A stretch of DNA of 18,195 bases from Vibrio sp. UBA2441 (GCA_002342685.1 DDQN01000018.1:15154-33348); one strand, 5' to 3'. Counted from the stretch's first letter, positions 1-7,476 are shown. Translations and numbers: made by a program. The notes: generated by a model from the sequence alone, not told the origin.

Positions 1-3000
1 ACGGTGTTACCCGCCACATTGATTACATCGGCACCCGCTTTTGCCACACCAACGGCAATGGTGCCAATACCCTCCGAAGAAACCAGTTTAACGATAACCC
101 TTACTCGAGCTGCTTTTGCATCGTGGATCAGCTGGCCCAAATCTTCGATTGAATAGGTATCGTGGTGAGGAGGAGGACTAATCAACTCGACGCCCGGTGT
201 TCCTCCACGTGCGGCTGCTATCTCAACAGAAACCTTGGTATAAGGAAGCTGGCCCCCTTCACCCGGTTTAGCACCCTGTGCAATCTTGATCTCGATTTCT
301 TGTAAATTTGGATCCGCCAGATACCCAACCCAAACGCCAAAACGCCCCGAAGCAAACTGTTTTATTTTACTGGAACGAATGGTATTAAAGCGGCTGTAAT
401 GTTCTCCACCTTCACCAGAATTACTCATTGCGCCCGCAATATTGGTTCCTTGGGCAACAGCTTCGTGGGCGTTAGCATTTAATGCTCCATGGCTCATTGC
501 CCCAGAGGCCAGAGTAGCGGTAATTAGATGGGCAGGCTCCACGTCATTGAGAGGAATCGACGAACAGTTAGATTTTACTCTAGACAAGAAATGGGCCAGT
601 TCTTGGTCTGCTTTAACCGACAGGTAGTTTTGCTCTATCGAAAGAGCAACAATACTTGCACCCCAAACCTGTTTAAGCGCGGCGGCAAATATCTCTCGTT
701 TTTTCGCCGAGCCGTCAATATAAATATCGAAGTTGCCACCGTTAGCTGTTTTAACTTCAACGCCGTGCCAGATATAATTATTATTTCCCTCTCGATGATA
801 TCTATTAAGTAAATACACCCATCTTTTTTCAGTTTCCACCTTGGATAAGTCGAGTGGCAACAACAAAATATCACGCAATGTCGCTGGCCTTTTCTCCCGC
901 TCATCCGTCAAGTTTTGTATAAATGTTCGATAGGATGGCGTTATAGCAAAGTTGTCAATTTGTGCAGGGCTCCTGGCCTCGAAACCATCGTCCTTATAAC
1001 CTGTATCACTTTCAGTAAACTGAGTATTCTGATTGAGAACCGCTTGCGCCTGATCGTCAGCCTCCAAAGAATTTGAATCAATCGCTATTTCCGTAGGCCC
1101 GGTATACATTAACCGCTCTTGAGTCATGTTAATGTACTCTCGCACCGCCGTATTACCAAAGCTATGCCCTGCCCCTTCTTGACGCTCTTTAAATAATCCC
1201 AATAGAGGTATCTGATTCTCGTCATTAATCGCCAGCGCTTTGAAATGCCATTTTGCAGCACCCCAGGCGATATCTTCAAACCGTGCTCCACCGACAGGTG
1301 AACTAATGTTTGGAAAATACGCTTTTAAGCACTCAGAATCTGAATCAATAAAGTTGGATTCAAAAAACTCACCACCAATATAACTTTCTACTGTACAAAG
1401 CCCGAACTTACCCATGGTTTTCATTAAGGACTTTTCTACGGCTTTCTGAAAATTGTTCAGCCCCTGCGCCACTGACTGGTTATTGATCAGAGTTAATGAA
1501 CGGTTGTAAACAGAAGTTGGACAAATGGCCGACGTGCCAAAACCAAGTAGACAAGCAATATCATGACTACTGGCCGCTTGCCCGGTCTGATAAATGAGGC
1601 TGGTATTAAAGCGCAAGCCACTCTTAATTAGTCGTTGATTGACCGCCGCTACCACCAGCAATGCAGGTAAAGCGGCATAGGAATTGTTAATCGCCTTATC
1701 GGTAAGGACAATAATACCGCAATACTCTTTTGCAGCTTGTTCTACCTTGTCACATAAGGCATGAAGCGCCCTCTCAAGGGCCGCCGAATTTTTTGATTTG
1801 TCATTTACCGTGGGGCTAAACAGCGCATCAAATACCTTCACTTGTATCTTATCCTGCCGCACAATTTGTTCGAGTTGTTGCGGCTGTAAAATCGGTGAGT
1901 TCAATACCAGTTGCAGGTTTCCTTTTGGCGAAAAGTTCGGTTTACCGCCAAGGGCAACCCTCAACGTCATACCGTCAGATTCACGAAGAGAATCAAGGGG
2001 CGGATTGGTCACCTGAGCAAAACGCTGGCTAAAGTATTTAGACATTCCCCCTTCTTCATCAGTCAGTACGTTAGGGGCCAGACCAAATCCCATCGCACTG
2101 ATTTTCTCAGCCCCATATTCCAGCATGGGGTCAAGAAAAAATTTAAAGCTTTCCTGATTGAGCGAGTAAGCCACATAGCGACTATAAGTACTAAAGTGCT
2201 GCTGACTATTAACATCATCTAAACAAAATGTCGGGAAATCATCTAACGTAACTTTAGACTTTTTCAGCAGTGACGAATAATCCTGCTTTGAGGCTAGATT
2301 TTGTAATATTTCGTTAGTTTCATAACTTCGACCCGTTGCATGGTCGAAATAAATCATGCCTCCAGCCTGAATACGACCTTGTTTAATGATCTCTTGTGCA
2401 GGAAACTCTATTTGCCCTGCTTCACTCATTACTGCCAAATACCGTTCGGTTTCCACACTTCGTAACGGTCGTAATCCCAGACGATCGAGCCTTGCACCTA
2501 CTTTTACTCCATCAGAAAAAATCAGTGCTGCCGGCCCGTCATTTTTCTCTTCACACAGGCTGAAATACTCCAGCATGTCCCGAACTTTACCCGGCAAAGA
2601 ACTATCATTCTCCCAAGCAGGCGGCATCATTGCTAATACCGCGGTAACTATGTCTAGTTTATCTTCATTAATTCTGCGGCTTAGTGTCTGATCCAGTCTT
2701 GACGAGTCTGACTGTCCTTTGGGGAAAGTAACGTGTTTTTTCTGCTGACGCGCAATCGCGTCTTCGCTTAAGCGATTTTTTTTATCTGTGTTCAGTTCAC
2801 CATTATGAGCCATACGTCGAAATGGCTGAGCCATCATGGTTGCAGGCTCAGTATTAGTGGAAAATCGAGTGTGAAAAAACAGAATGGCTATTTTATGTTG
2901 CGGGTGGATAAGATCCTTAAAATAAGGAACAACCTCGCCAGAATTAAGACGACCTTTATATACCTGAGTTTTTGAACTCATTGAAAGGGGATAAAAGCCG

Positions 3001-3539
3001 TCCATATCAGGCTGCGTAAAACCAACCGACTCCAATTCAGCGAGCGCATCGTTGATCTGTTGTTCAAATGCATTGTCTGAGCCAAACTGGCCTGAATTTA
3101 GAAAGACCACTTGATGAATAACTTGTTGAGCCTTTCGAGAGGCTGCATTGACAGCACTGTCGTCTACAGGTATTTCACGCCAAATCGCCATGGCTAACTG
3201 ATATTTTTCCAGGGTTTTATCGATCAACCCCCTTGCTATAGATTCCGCTTTTTTCTCATATGGGAAGAAAAAATTACCTACGCCAAACTTACCTTTTTCT
3301 AATGCAGGATTGTTCAGTATTAAACGGTAAAAATCCAAAGACAGATCGATATTAACCCCGGCACCATCACCAATACCTTCAGCATTCATACCTCCCCGGT
3401 GCGGTATAGTACATAATGCTTCGTGGGCCAATACCAATAACTGATGAGTTTGCTCTCCAGTTTTGTCGGTTAAAAAACCAACCCCACAACTGGCGTGCTC
3501 TTTCTCTCGATCAAATAACGAGCGACATTCATTATTCAT
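1..3539 (-). CDS. gltB: Glutamate synthase large subunit-like protein (partial, 3' end outside window)
   Basis: Predicted GOGAT large subunit: moves the glutamine amide nitrogen to 2-oxoglutarate, normally with a GltD-type subunit. The frame is open for 1179 codons from the ATG at 3539 (AAGGA about 9 bases upstream) and runs off the left edge. Cys18, in SCGVGF after a 17-residue leader, fits the class II amidotransferase nucleophile exposed by propeptide removal. RFSTNT (225-230) and HNGE (245-248) are glutaminase motifs. GSGEGG-like SNSGEGGE, ASGRFGV, AQGAKPGEGGQLP and SPPPHHD mark the FMN synthase domain, which begins near residue 1000. The 3Fe-4S cysteines and beta-helix domain lie beyond the window. 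Compared with recalled E. coli GltB, about 95 extra residues sit between RPATLRD (885-890) and DVEPAHL (about 1000), and another stretch near 800-870 is also longer. This is therefore a divergent paralogue rather than the standard GltB. A gltD partner would lie beyond position 1. Confidence 0.85.
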   Translation of the reverse strand, partial: MNNECRSLFDREKEHASCGVGFLTDKTGEQTHQLLVLAHEALCTIPHRGGMNAEGIGDGAGVNIDLSLDFYRLILNNPALEKGKFGVGNFFFPYEKKAESIARGLIDKTLEKYQLAMAIWREIPVDDSAVNAASRKAQQVIHQVVFLNSGQFGSDNAFEQQINDALAELESVGFTQPDMDGFYPLSMSSKTQVYKGRLNSGEVVPYFKDLIHPQHKIAILFFHTRFSTNTEPATMMAQPFRRMAHNGELNTDKKNRLSEDAIARQQKKHVTFPKGQSDSSRLDQTLSRRINEDKLDIVTAVLAMMPPAWENDSSLPGKVRDMLEYFSLCEEKNDGPAALIFSDGVKVGARLDRLGLRPLRSVETERYLAVMSEAGQIEFPAQEIIKQGRIQAGGMIYFDHATGRSYETNEILQNLASKQDYSSLLKKSKVTLDDFPTFCLDDVNSQQHFSTYSRYVAYSLNQESFKFFLDPMLEYGAEKISAMGFGLAPNVLTDEEGGMSKYFSQRFAQVTNPPLDSLRESDGMTLRVALGGKPNFSPKGNLQLVLNSPILQPQQLEQIVRQDKIQVKVFDALFSPTVNDKSKNSAALERALHALCDKVEQAAKEYCGIIVLTDKAINNSYAALPALLVVAAVNQRLIKSGLRFNTSLIYQTGQAASSHDIACLLGFGTSAICPTSVYNRSLTLINNQSVAQGLNNFQKAVEKSLMKTMGKFGLCTVESYIGGEFFESNFIDSDSECLKAYFPNISSPVGGARFEDIAWGAAKWHFKALAINDENQIPLLGLFKERQEGAGHSFGNTAVREYINMTQERLMYTGPTEIAIDSNSLEADDQAQAVLNQNTQFTESDTGYKDDGFEARSPAQIDNFAITPSYRTFIQNLTDEREKRPATLRDILLLPLDLSKVETEKRWVYLLNRYHREGNNNYIWHGVEVKTANGGNFDIYIDGSAKKREIFAAALKQVWGASIVALSIEQNYLSVKADQELAHFLSRVKSNCSSIPLNDVEPAHLITATLASGAMSHGALNANAHEAVAQGTNIAGAMSNSGEGGEHYSRFNTIRSSKIKQFASGRFGVWVGYLADPNLQEIEIKIAQGAKPGEGGQLPYTKVSVEIAAARGGTPGVELISPPPHHDTYSIEDLGQLIHDAKAARVRVIVKLVSSEGIGTIAVGVAKAGADVINVAGNT

Positions 3540-3833
3540 AAGCTCTATTCCTTGAATCTCTATACAAGCTGCGCAGGTGTCCGTTTAATCAGCCACCAAC
3601 AATGATGTACATCTCCTTAGTTTAGCACCTTACCACCACAACAATTAAAATGATAATAATTCTCATTACGTAATTCTTGGCCAATGCTAAATATGCTGAT
3701 TTATCGGTAATTCAAAAAGCGAAGACGAACGGAGATTCAACAATTGTTGCAACAGGGAAAACACATCAAGGTTAAAGTAAGATAAACTCTCTTATCTACA
3801 TGATTCAATAATCAAAAAATAGGAACAGTAACA
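3540..3833. promoter_or_regulatory. Divergent control region between gltB-like gene and gloA
   Basis: No gene is seen here. On the minus strand TTGAAT (3710-3715) and TATTTA (3688-3693), 16 bases apart, form a plausible sigma-70 promoter reading toward the gltB-like gene. The Fur-type box (3651-3665) would lie just downstream of its start point. An orphan AAGGAG around 3614-3619 on the minus strand is not followed by a usable ORF of any length. On the gloA side are two overlapping palindromes (3738-3754) and an AGGAA ribosome site at 3821-3825, 8 bases before the gloA ATG. The promoter assignment is a by-eye inference. Confidence 0.4.
3651..3665. promoter_or_regulatory. Fur-type box (7-1-7)
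   Basis: TGATAATAATTCTCA matches the 7-1-7 inverted repeat TGATAAT-N-ATTATCA at 13 of 14 defined positions. It lies about 112 bases upstream of the gltB-like ATG and about 170 bases upstream of gloA. Given the candidate promoter at 3688-3715, the gltB-like gene is the likelier target. Fur binding is inferred. Confidence 0.6.
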
Positions 3834-4250
3834 ATGTCAAATGGAAGAATTTTACACACCATGCTGCGTGTTGGTGATCTAGACCGCTCTATCGAATTTT
3901 ATACCAAGGTTATGGGTATGGAATTACTGCGTAAAAATGAAAATACCGAGTACAAATACACCCTCGCCTTCCTCGGTTTCGGCGACGAGTCTCAAGGTGC
4001 GGTTATCGAGTTAACTTACAACTGGGGCACTACCGAGTACGACATGGGCTCTGCTTTTGGTCATATCGCAATTGGTGTGGATGATATCTATAAAACCTGT
4101 GATGCAATCAAAGCTGTTGGCGGAAATGTAACTCGCGAGGCAGGGCCAGTAAAAGGCGGAAGCACAGAGATCGCTTTTGTAAAAGACCCTGACGGTTACA
4201 TGATCGAGCTAATCCAAAACAAAGCAGGCAGTGCTGGGTTGGAAGGGTAA
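3834..4250 (+). CDS. gloA: Lactoylglutathione lyase (glyoxalase I)
   Basis: Cytoplasmic glyoxalase I, which converts the methylglyoxal-glutathione hemithioacetal to S-lactoylglutathione for glyoxalase II. The protein has 138 residues against about 135 in E. coli and aligns along its whole length. The metal ligands of the Ni(II)-type enzyme are all present with a constant +3 offset: His8 (LHTMLRVGDL), Glu59 (AVIELTYNWG), His77 (GHIAIGVDD) and Glu125 (YMIELI). NVTREAGPVKGG and FVKDPDGY are family signatures. It is a single-module VOC-fold protein and would act as a homodimer. The ATG at 3834 has AGGAA 8 bases upstream. The gene is monocistronic and converges on yecM, separated from it by heptamer arrays. 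Two overlapping palindromes 80-95 bases upstream could be an operator, but no regulator gene is adjacent. Confidence 0.97.
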   Translation: MSNGRILHTMLRVGDLDRSIEFYTKVMGMELLRKNENTEYKYTLAFLGFGDESQGAVIELTYNWGTTEYDMGSAFGHIAIGVDDIYKTCDAIKAVGGNVTREAGPVKGGSTEIAFVKDPDGYMIELIQNKAGSAGLEG

Positions 4251-4266
4251 GAGCAGAAATAATTGA

Positions 4267-4316
4267 GTTATGGGTTATGGGTTATGGGTTATGGGTTATG
4301 GGTTATGGGTTATGGG
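4267..4316 (+). repeat. Heptamer tandem array, 7 x GTTATGG (G-quadruplex-capable)
   Basis: Seven perfect head-to-tail copies of GTTATGG plus one G give repeated GGG tracts separated by four-base TTAT loops. This fits the G3-N(1-7) pattern for an intramolecular G-quadruplex on the plus strand. The array begins 16 bases after the gloA stop codon. The short reading frames across it are artefacts of the 7-base period. Confidence 0.95.
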
Positions 4317-4322
4317 AATTTT

Positions 4323-4390
4323 TACCTATCACCCCCGACCCATCACCCGCCTATTACCTATTACCTATTACCTATTACCTATTACCTATC
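4323..4390 (+). repeat. Heptamer array, degenerate ACCCATC-type units then 5 x CTATTAC
   Basis: Degenerate 7-base units at about 4324-4350 (ACCTATC, ACCCCCG, ACCCATC, ACCCGCC) lead into five perfect CTATTAC copies (4351-4385) and a partial copy. In RNA the units can pair imperfectly, with G-U wobbles, to the GTTATGG array just upstream, giving a long hairpin between the converging genes gloA and yecM. The yecM stop codon (4382-4384) lies inside the last full copy. Confidence 0.9.
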
Positions 4391-4990
4391 TTCTCCCGCT
4401 CGTTCCGATTCCACCACTTTTTTCAATGTATGCGGGTGCAGCTTGATACAAACGCCGTCTCGTTTAAATGCAACGGTTGGGTTTGGTAGCCTTTCACCTT
4501 CTCCTTTCGGGCTGGACAACTTGGTTTTTATACCCTTGTCGGCCAAGCCAGACCAACGCTGCGCCATTAACGGGAACTGCTTCTTAAGTGAGTTCAGATA
4601 ACCTTCAGCCGACTCTGCCGTGGAAGGAATCACAAACTCTATGTGCTCCCATCCCTCTTCTGGGTATCGTTTTCCCTCTGCGGGATAAGGCAGTTCTAAA
4701 CATTCTATCTGCCATGATTTCACGCGGATTGGCTCATGAAAACAGATCACAATAATTGGACGGCCATTAATTTGGGCACAAGAGATTTGTTCACCATACT
4801 TTAACCAGGCGGTGTGTGCTTGCTTGGCTATTTCACCATCATTAATTCTAAGCGCAATATGATCGGCGGTTAAGCCGGATAACGAAATGCCAATATCCTC
4901 TGCTAAAACGAGCAATTTTTCAGCAAATACATCTACATTTTCTATCATTTTTTCTGGTTGTAAACCATTTGTTAATAAGGAAATCTGCAT
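4382..4990 (-). CDS. yecM: YecM family protein (VOC-like fold, function unknown)
   Basis: Matches E. coli YecM (about 188 residues), a protein with a glyoxalase/VOC-like fold and proposed metal-dependent isomerase activity; no substrate is established. Shared segments are LTADHIALR, INGRPI, ELPYPAEGKRYPEEGWEHIEFV (in parts), SSPKGEGERLPNPT and IKLHPHTLKKVV. The ATG at 4990 gives 202 residues and an N-terminus that aligns with E. coli. An upstream in-frame TTG at 5035 would add 15 residues that do not align and has no ribosome site at a usable distance, so it is rejected. The Shine-Dalgarno before 4990 is weak (GGACAGAAG). The last codons (Asp-Arg-stop) are encoded by the edge of the heptamer array, so the C-terminus can shift if the repeat changes length. 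A 9-bp dyad lies upstream at 5034-5074. Confidence 0.9.
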   Translation of the reverse strand: MQISLLTNGLQPEKMIENVDVFAEKLLVLAEDIGISLSGLTADHIALRINDGEIAKQAHTAWLKYGEQISCAQINGRPIIVICFHEPIRVKSWQIECLELPYPAEGKRYPEEGWEHIEFVIPSTAESAEGYLNSLKKQFPLMAQRWSGLADKGIKTKLSSPKGEGERLPNPTVAFKRDGVCIKLHPHTLKKVVESERAGEDR

Positions 4991-5033
4991 AATCTTCTGT
5001 CCAAAACCAAGGAAACAGACAGATATTATCAGC

Positions 5034-5074
5034 AACAGATAAAAAGTAGAAAAAATACCTTCTCCTTATCTGTT
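5034..5074. promoter_or_regulatory. Inverted repeat between yecM and argS
   Basis: AACAGATAA (5034-5042) and TTATCTGTT (5066-5074) form a perfect 9-bp dyad with a 23-base loop, in the divergent gap between yecM and argS. It could be an operator or a leader hairpin for yecM. A copy of AAGGAG lies in the loop side on the minus strand without a start codon at proper distance. Confidence 0.45.
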
Positions 5075-5202
5075 AGATACCGAATTTACTTGATATCATG
5101 AAAGCCATTTTATGAATTCAAAGAAGATATGCATTCATTTCCAAACCATGGAAATCGGGCGTATTGCATAACGAACAATTCTCAGAATTGAAGGAAACGC
5201 GT

Positions 5203-6936
5203 GTGAATATCCAAACACTGATTAATGACAAAGTATCTCAGGCTCTAGAAGCCGCTGGCGCACCAGCAGGAAGCCCTGCTGCCGTTCGACAATCAGCCAA
5301 AGCACAATTCGGTGACTATCAGGCAAATGGCGTGATGGGTGTAGCTAAAAAATTAGGTACAAACCCGCGAGAATTTGCTCAAAAAGTATTGGATGTTTTA
5401 GATCTCGATGGCATCGCAAGCAAAACTGAAATTGCTGGCCCTGGTTTTATCAATATTTTCCTTAGCGAAGCGTTCTTAGCCAAACAAGCTGAAGAAGCAT
5501 TGGCAGACAGCCGCTTAGGTGTTGCACTAGAAAAACAACAAACTATTGTTGTGGACTACTCTGCACCTAACGTTGCAAAAGAAATGCACGTTGGTCATTT
5601 ACGTTCAACCATTATTGGTGATGCAGTAGTACGTACACTTGAGTTTCAAGGGCATAACGTTATCCGTGCTAACCACATTGGTGACTGGGGTACTCAGTTT
5701 GGTATGTTGATCGCCAACCTTGAAAGAGTACAAAAAGAGACGAACGAAGTCTCTATGGAACTTGCCGATCTAGAAGCCTTCTACCGTCAGTCTAAAAAGT
5801 TTTATGACGAAGATGAAGAGTTTGCGGCTAAAGCTCGTAGCTACGTTGTAAAACTTCAGAGCGGTGACGAATACTGCGCTGAAATGTGGAAAAAACTGGT
5901 CGATATCACCATGGTTCATAACCAACGTAATTACGACCGCCTAAACGTTTCTTTAACCAGCAACGACGTAATGGGTGAAAGCATGTATAACGACATGCTT
6001 CCAGGTATTATTGCTGATCTAGAAGAAAAAGGCATTGCTCAAAAAGATGACGGCGCTCAGGTTGTATTTCTTGATGAGTACAAGAATAAAGATGGCGAAC
6101 CAATGGGCGTTATCGTTCAGAAACGCGACGGTGGCTTCCTATACACAACAACCGATATTGCTTGTGCTAAATACCGTTACGAAACGCTTGGCGCTGATCG
6201 CGTACTTTACTTTATCGACTCACGCCAGCATCAGCACCTAATGCAGGCTTGGACAATCGTTCGCAAAGCGGGTTATGTTCCTGAAGAGGTAACTCTGGAG
6301 CACCATGCATTTGGTATGATGCTAGGTAAAGATGGCCGTCCATTTAAAACTCGTGCCGGTGGCACCGTACGTCTGGTTGATCTATTAGATGAAGCTCAGG
6401 TTCGTGCTCAAAAACTTATCGAGAGCAAAAACCCTGAACTTGATACTGAAGAAAAAGAGAATATCGCCAAAACCGTGGCAATGGCCGCCGTTAAATACGC
6501 GGATCTTTCAAAGCACCGTACGACAGATTATATCTTTGACTGGGATAACATGCTGGCGTTCGAGGGCAATACAGCCCCTTATATGCAATATGCTTATACC
6601 CGTGTTGCGTCAATCTTTGCCAAAGCCGATATCTCAATGGATAACGTTACTGGCGATATCAAGATTACAGACGAAAAAGAAAAAGGCCTTATTGCTAAGC
6701 TCCTTCAATTCGAAGAGGCTGTACAAATGGTTTCACGTGAAGGTCAGCCACACATCATGTGTAGCTATCTGTTCGAGCTGGCGGGTCAATTCTCTAGCTT
6801 CTATGAAGCCTGCCCTATCCTTGTAGCAGAAGATGAAACAGTGAAACAAAGCCGTTTGAAGCTTGCAGCGCTAACTGCTAAGACAATCAAACAAGGCCTA
6901 TCACTGCTTGGCATTGACACTCTAGAACGTATGTAA
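5203..6936 (+). CDS. argS: Arginyl-tRNA synthetase
   Basis: Charges tRNA-Arg with arginine, using ATP; a class Ia synthetase of the cytoplasm that needs tRNA for activation. The GTG at 5203 is chosen over the more upstream TTG because AAGGA (5191-5195) sits 7 bases before it and the product, starting (V/M)NIQTLINDKVSQAL, aligns with E. coli ArgS and has exactly its length, 577 residues. The N-terminal Add-1 domain holds QSAKAQFGDYQANG. The HIGH signature is HVGH at 129-132, inside SAPNVAKEMHVGHLRST. The KMSKS position is degenerate as is usual in ArgS (LGKDGRPFKTR, 374-384). The C-terminal DALR anticodon-binding domain ends LLGIDTLERM. No residues appear missing. It is transcribed away from yecM and probably together with the downstream HIT gene. 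Confidence 0.98.
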   Translation: MNIQTLINDKVSQALEAAGAPAGSPAAVRQSAKAQFGDYQANGVMGVAKKLGTNPREFAQKVLDVLDLDGIASKTEIAGPGFINIFLSEAFLAKQAEEALADSRLGVALEKQQTIVVDYSAPNVAKEMHVGHLRSTIIGDAVVRTLEFQGHNVIRANHIGDWGTQFGMLIANLERVQKETNEVSMELADLEAFYRQSKKFYDEDEEFAAKARSYVVKLQSGDEYCAEMWKKLVDITMVHNQRNYDRLNVSLTSNDVMGESMYNDMLPGIIADLEEKGIAQKDDGAQVVFLDEYKNKDGEPMGVIVQKRDGGFLYTTTDIACAKYRYETLGADRVLYFIDSRQHQHLMQAWTIVRKAGYVPEEVTLEHHAFGMMLGKDGRPFKTRAGGTVRLVDLLDEAQVRAQKLIESKNPELDTEEKENIAKTVAMAAVKYADLSKHRTTDYIFDWDNMLAFEGNTAPYMQYAYTRVASIFAKADISMDNVTGDIKITDEKEKGLIAKLLQFEEAVQMVSREGQPHIMCSYLFELAGQFSSFYEACPILVAEDETVKQSRLKLAALTAKTIKQGLSLLGIDTLERM

Positions 6937-6943
6937 CCAATAG

Positions 6944-6999
6944 AGGAGCCTATGAGGCTCCTTGCATCATCGCTTAATTTGGCTCCAAACTCTGGAGCC
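6944..6999 (+). promoter_or_regulatory. Two consecutive hairpins with interchangeable arms (leader of HIT gene)
   Basis: Hairpin 1 is AGGAGCCT (6944-6951), loop ATG, AGGCTCCT (6955-6962), beginning 8 bases after the argS stop. Hairpin 2 is GGCTCCA (6981-6987), five-base loop, TGGAGCC (6993-6999). The two GGAGCC arms and two GGCTCC arms can swap partners, and CTCCT can also pair with the AGGAG ribosome site of the HIT gene (7008-7012). There is no strong U-tract, so hairpin 1 is a poor intrinsic terminator. An attenuator-like role is inference. Confidence 0.55.
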
Positions 7000-7020
7000 T
7001 ATCGCTCAGGAGTTGCTTTC

Positions 7021-7449
7021 ATGACATTTGCACTTCACCCTCAACTAGAAAATGACACCACTCACTTAGGTGACTTCCCTCTGTGTAAAGTCTTGTTAAA
7101 TAAAGATGATAGTGTGCCGTGGATAATCCTGGTCCCTAAAGTGGTTAATTTACGAGAAATACACCACTTACCGATGGAAAAACAGCAGCAGCTTCTTGTT
7201 GAAAGTCAGTGCATAAGTAAGATGTTAGAAACACTGTTTATGCCAGACAAACTTAATTTGGGCGCTTTAGGTAATATCGTACCGCAGCTACATGTTCATC
7301 ATATCGCACGGTTTATTTCCGATATTGCTTGGCCTGCACCTATTTGGGGTAATGCTGCGGGAAGGTTTCGTAGTGAAGCGGCTCAATCTGAACTTGTCGA
7401 TAAAATAACCGCTGAGTTAGCAAAAGACAGACTATTTCAGTCTACCTAA
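7021..7449 (+). CDS. HIT family (histidine triad) protein
   Basis: Small cytoplasmic HIT-domain protein; the family includes nucleotide hydrolases and transferases such as Ap4A hydrolases and Hint phosphoramidases, but the substrate of this member is unknown. The ATG at 7021 is selected because CAGGAG (7007-7012) stands 8 bases before it; the reading frame extends upstream to 6952 but that part lies in leader hairpins. The product is 142 residues. The triad reads Q89-L-H91-V-H93-H94-I, so the first histidine of the classical H-x-H-x-H-x-x is glutamine, as in some HIT branches; the middle histidine would be the nucleophile. The following DIAWPAPIWG segment is typical of this bacterial subfamily. 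It sits 84 bases after argS on the same strand and ends at a strong terminator. Confidence 0.88.
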   Translation: MTFALHPQLENDTTHLGDFPLCKVLLNKDDSVPWIILVPKVVNLREIHHLPMEKQQQLLVESQCISKMLETLFMPDKLNLGALGNIVPQLHVHHIARFISDIAWPAPIWGNAAGRFRSEAAQSELVDKITAELAKDRLFQST

Positions 7450-7476
7450 GCTTCTAATAGCTCGAGTTATCTAAAC

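Noticed and set aside
4267..4390. CRISPR array
   Set aside because: Units are 7 bases with no spacers, and no cas genes are nearby.
4263..4601. Open reading frames across the heptamer array giving periodic Met-Gly-Tyr-Gly-Leu-Trp-Val peptides
   Set aside because: A 7-base repeat read in three frames produces the peptide period automatically. The frames then run antisense through yecM and have no ribosome site of their own.
4991..5035. Upstream TTG start for yecM giving a hydrophobic N-terminus that resembles a signal peptide
   Set aside because: No usable ribosome site, and the ATG at 4990 aligns with the cytoplasmic E. coli YecM N-terminus.
5164..5202. Upstream TTG start for argS adding 13 residues
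   Set aside because: The GTG at 5203 has AAGGA at the right distance and gives exactly the 577-residue family length.
6944..6962. Intrinsic terminator of argS
   Set aside because: The stem is good but only two T residues follow, so it is described as a leader hairpin instead.
6952..7020. Upstream ATG for the HIT gene adding 23 residues
   Set aside because: The extra codons lie in the paired leader, the ATG is in the loop of a hairpin, and CAGGAG precedes the ATG at 7021.
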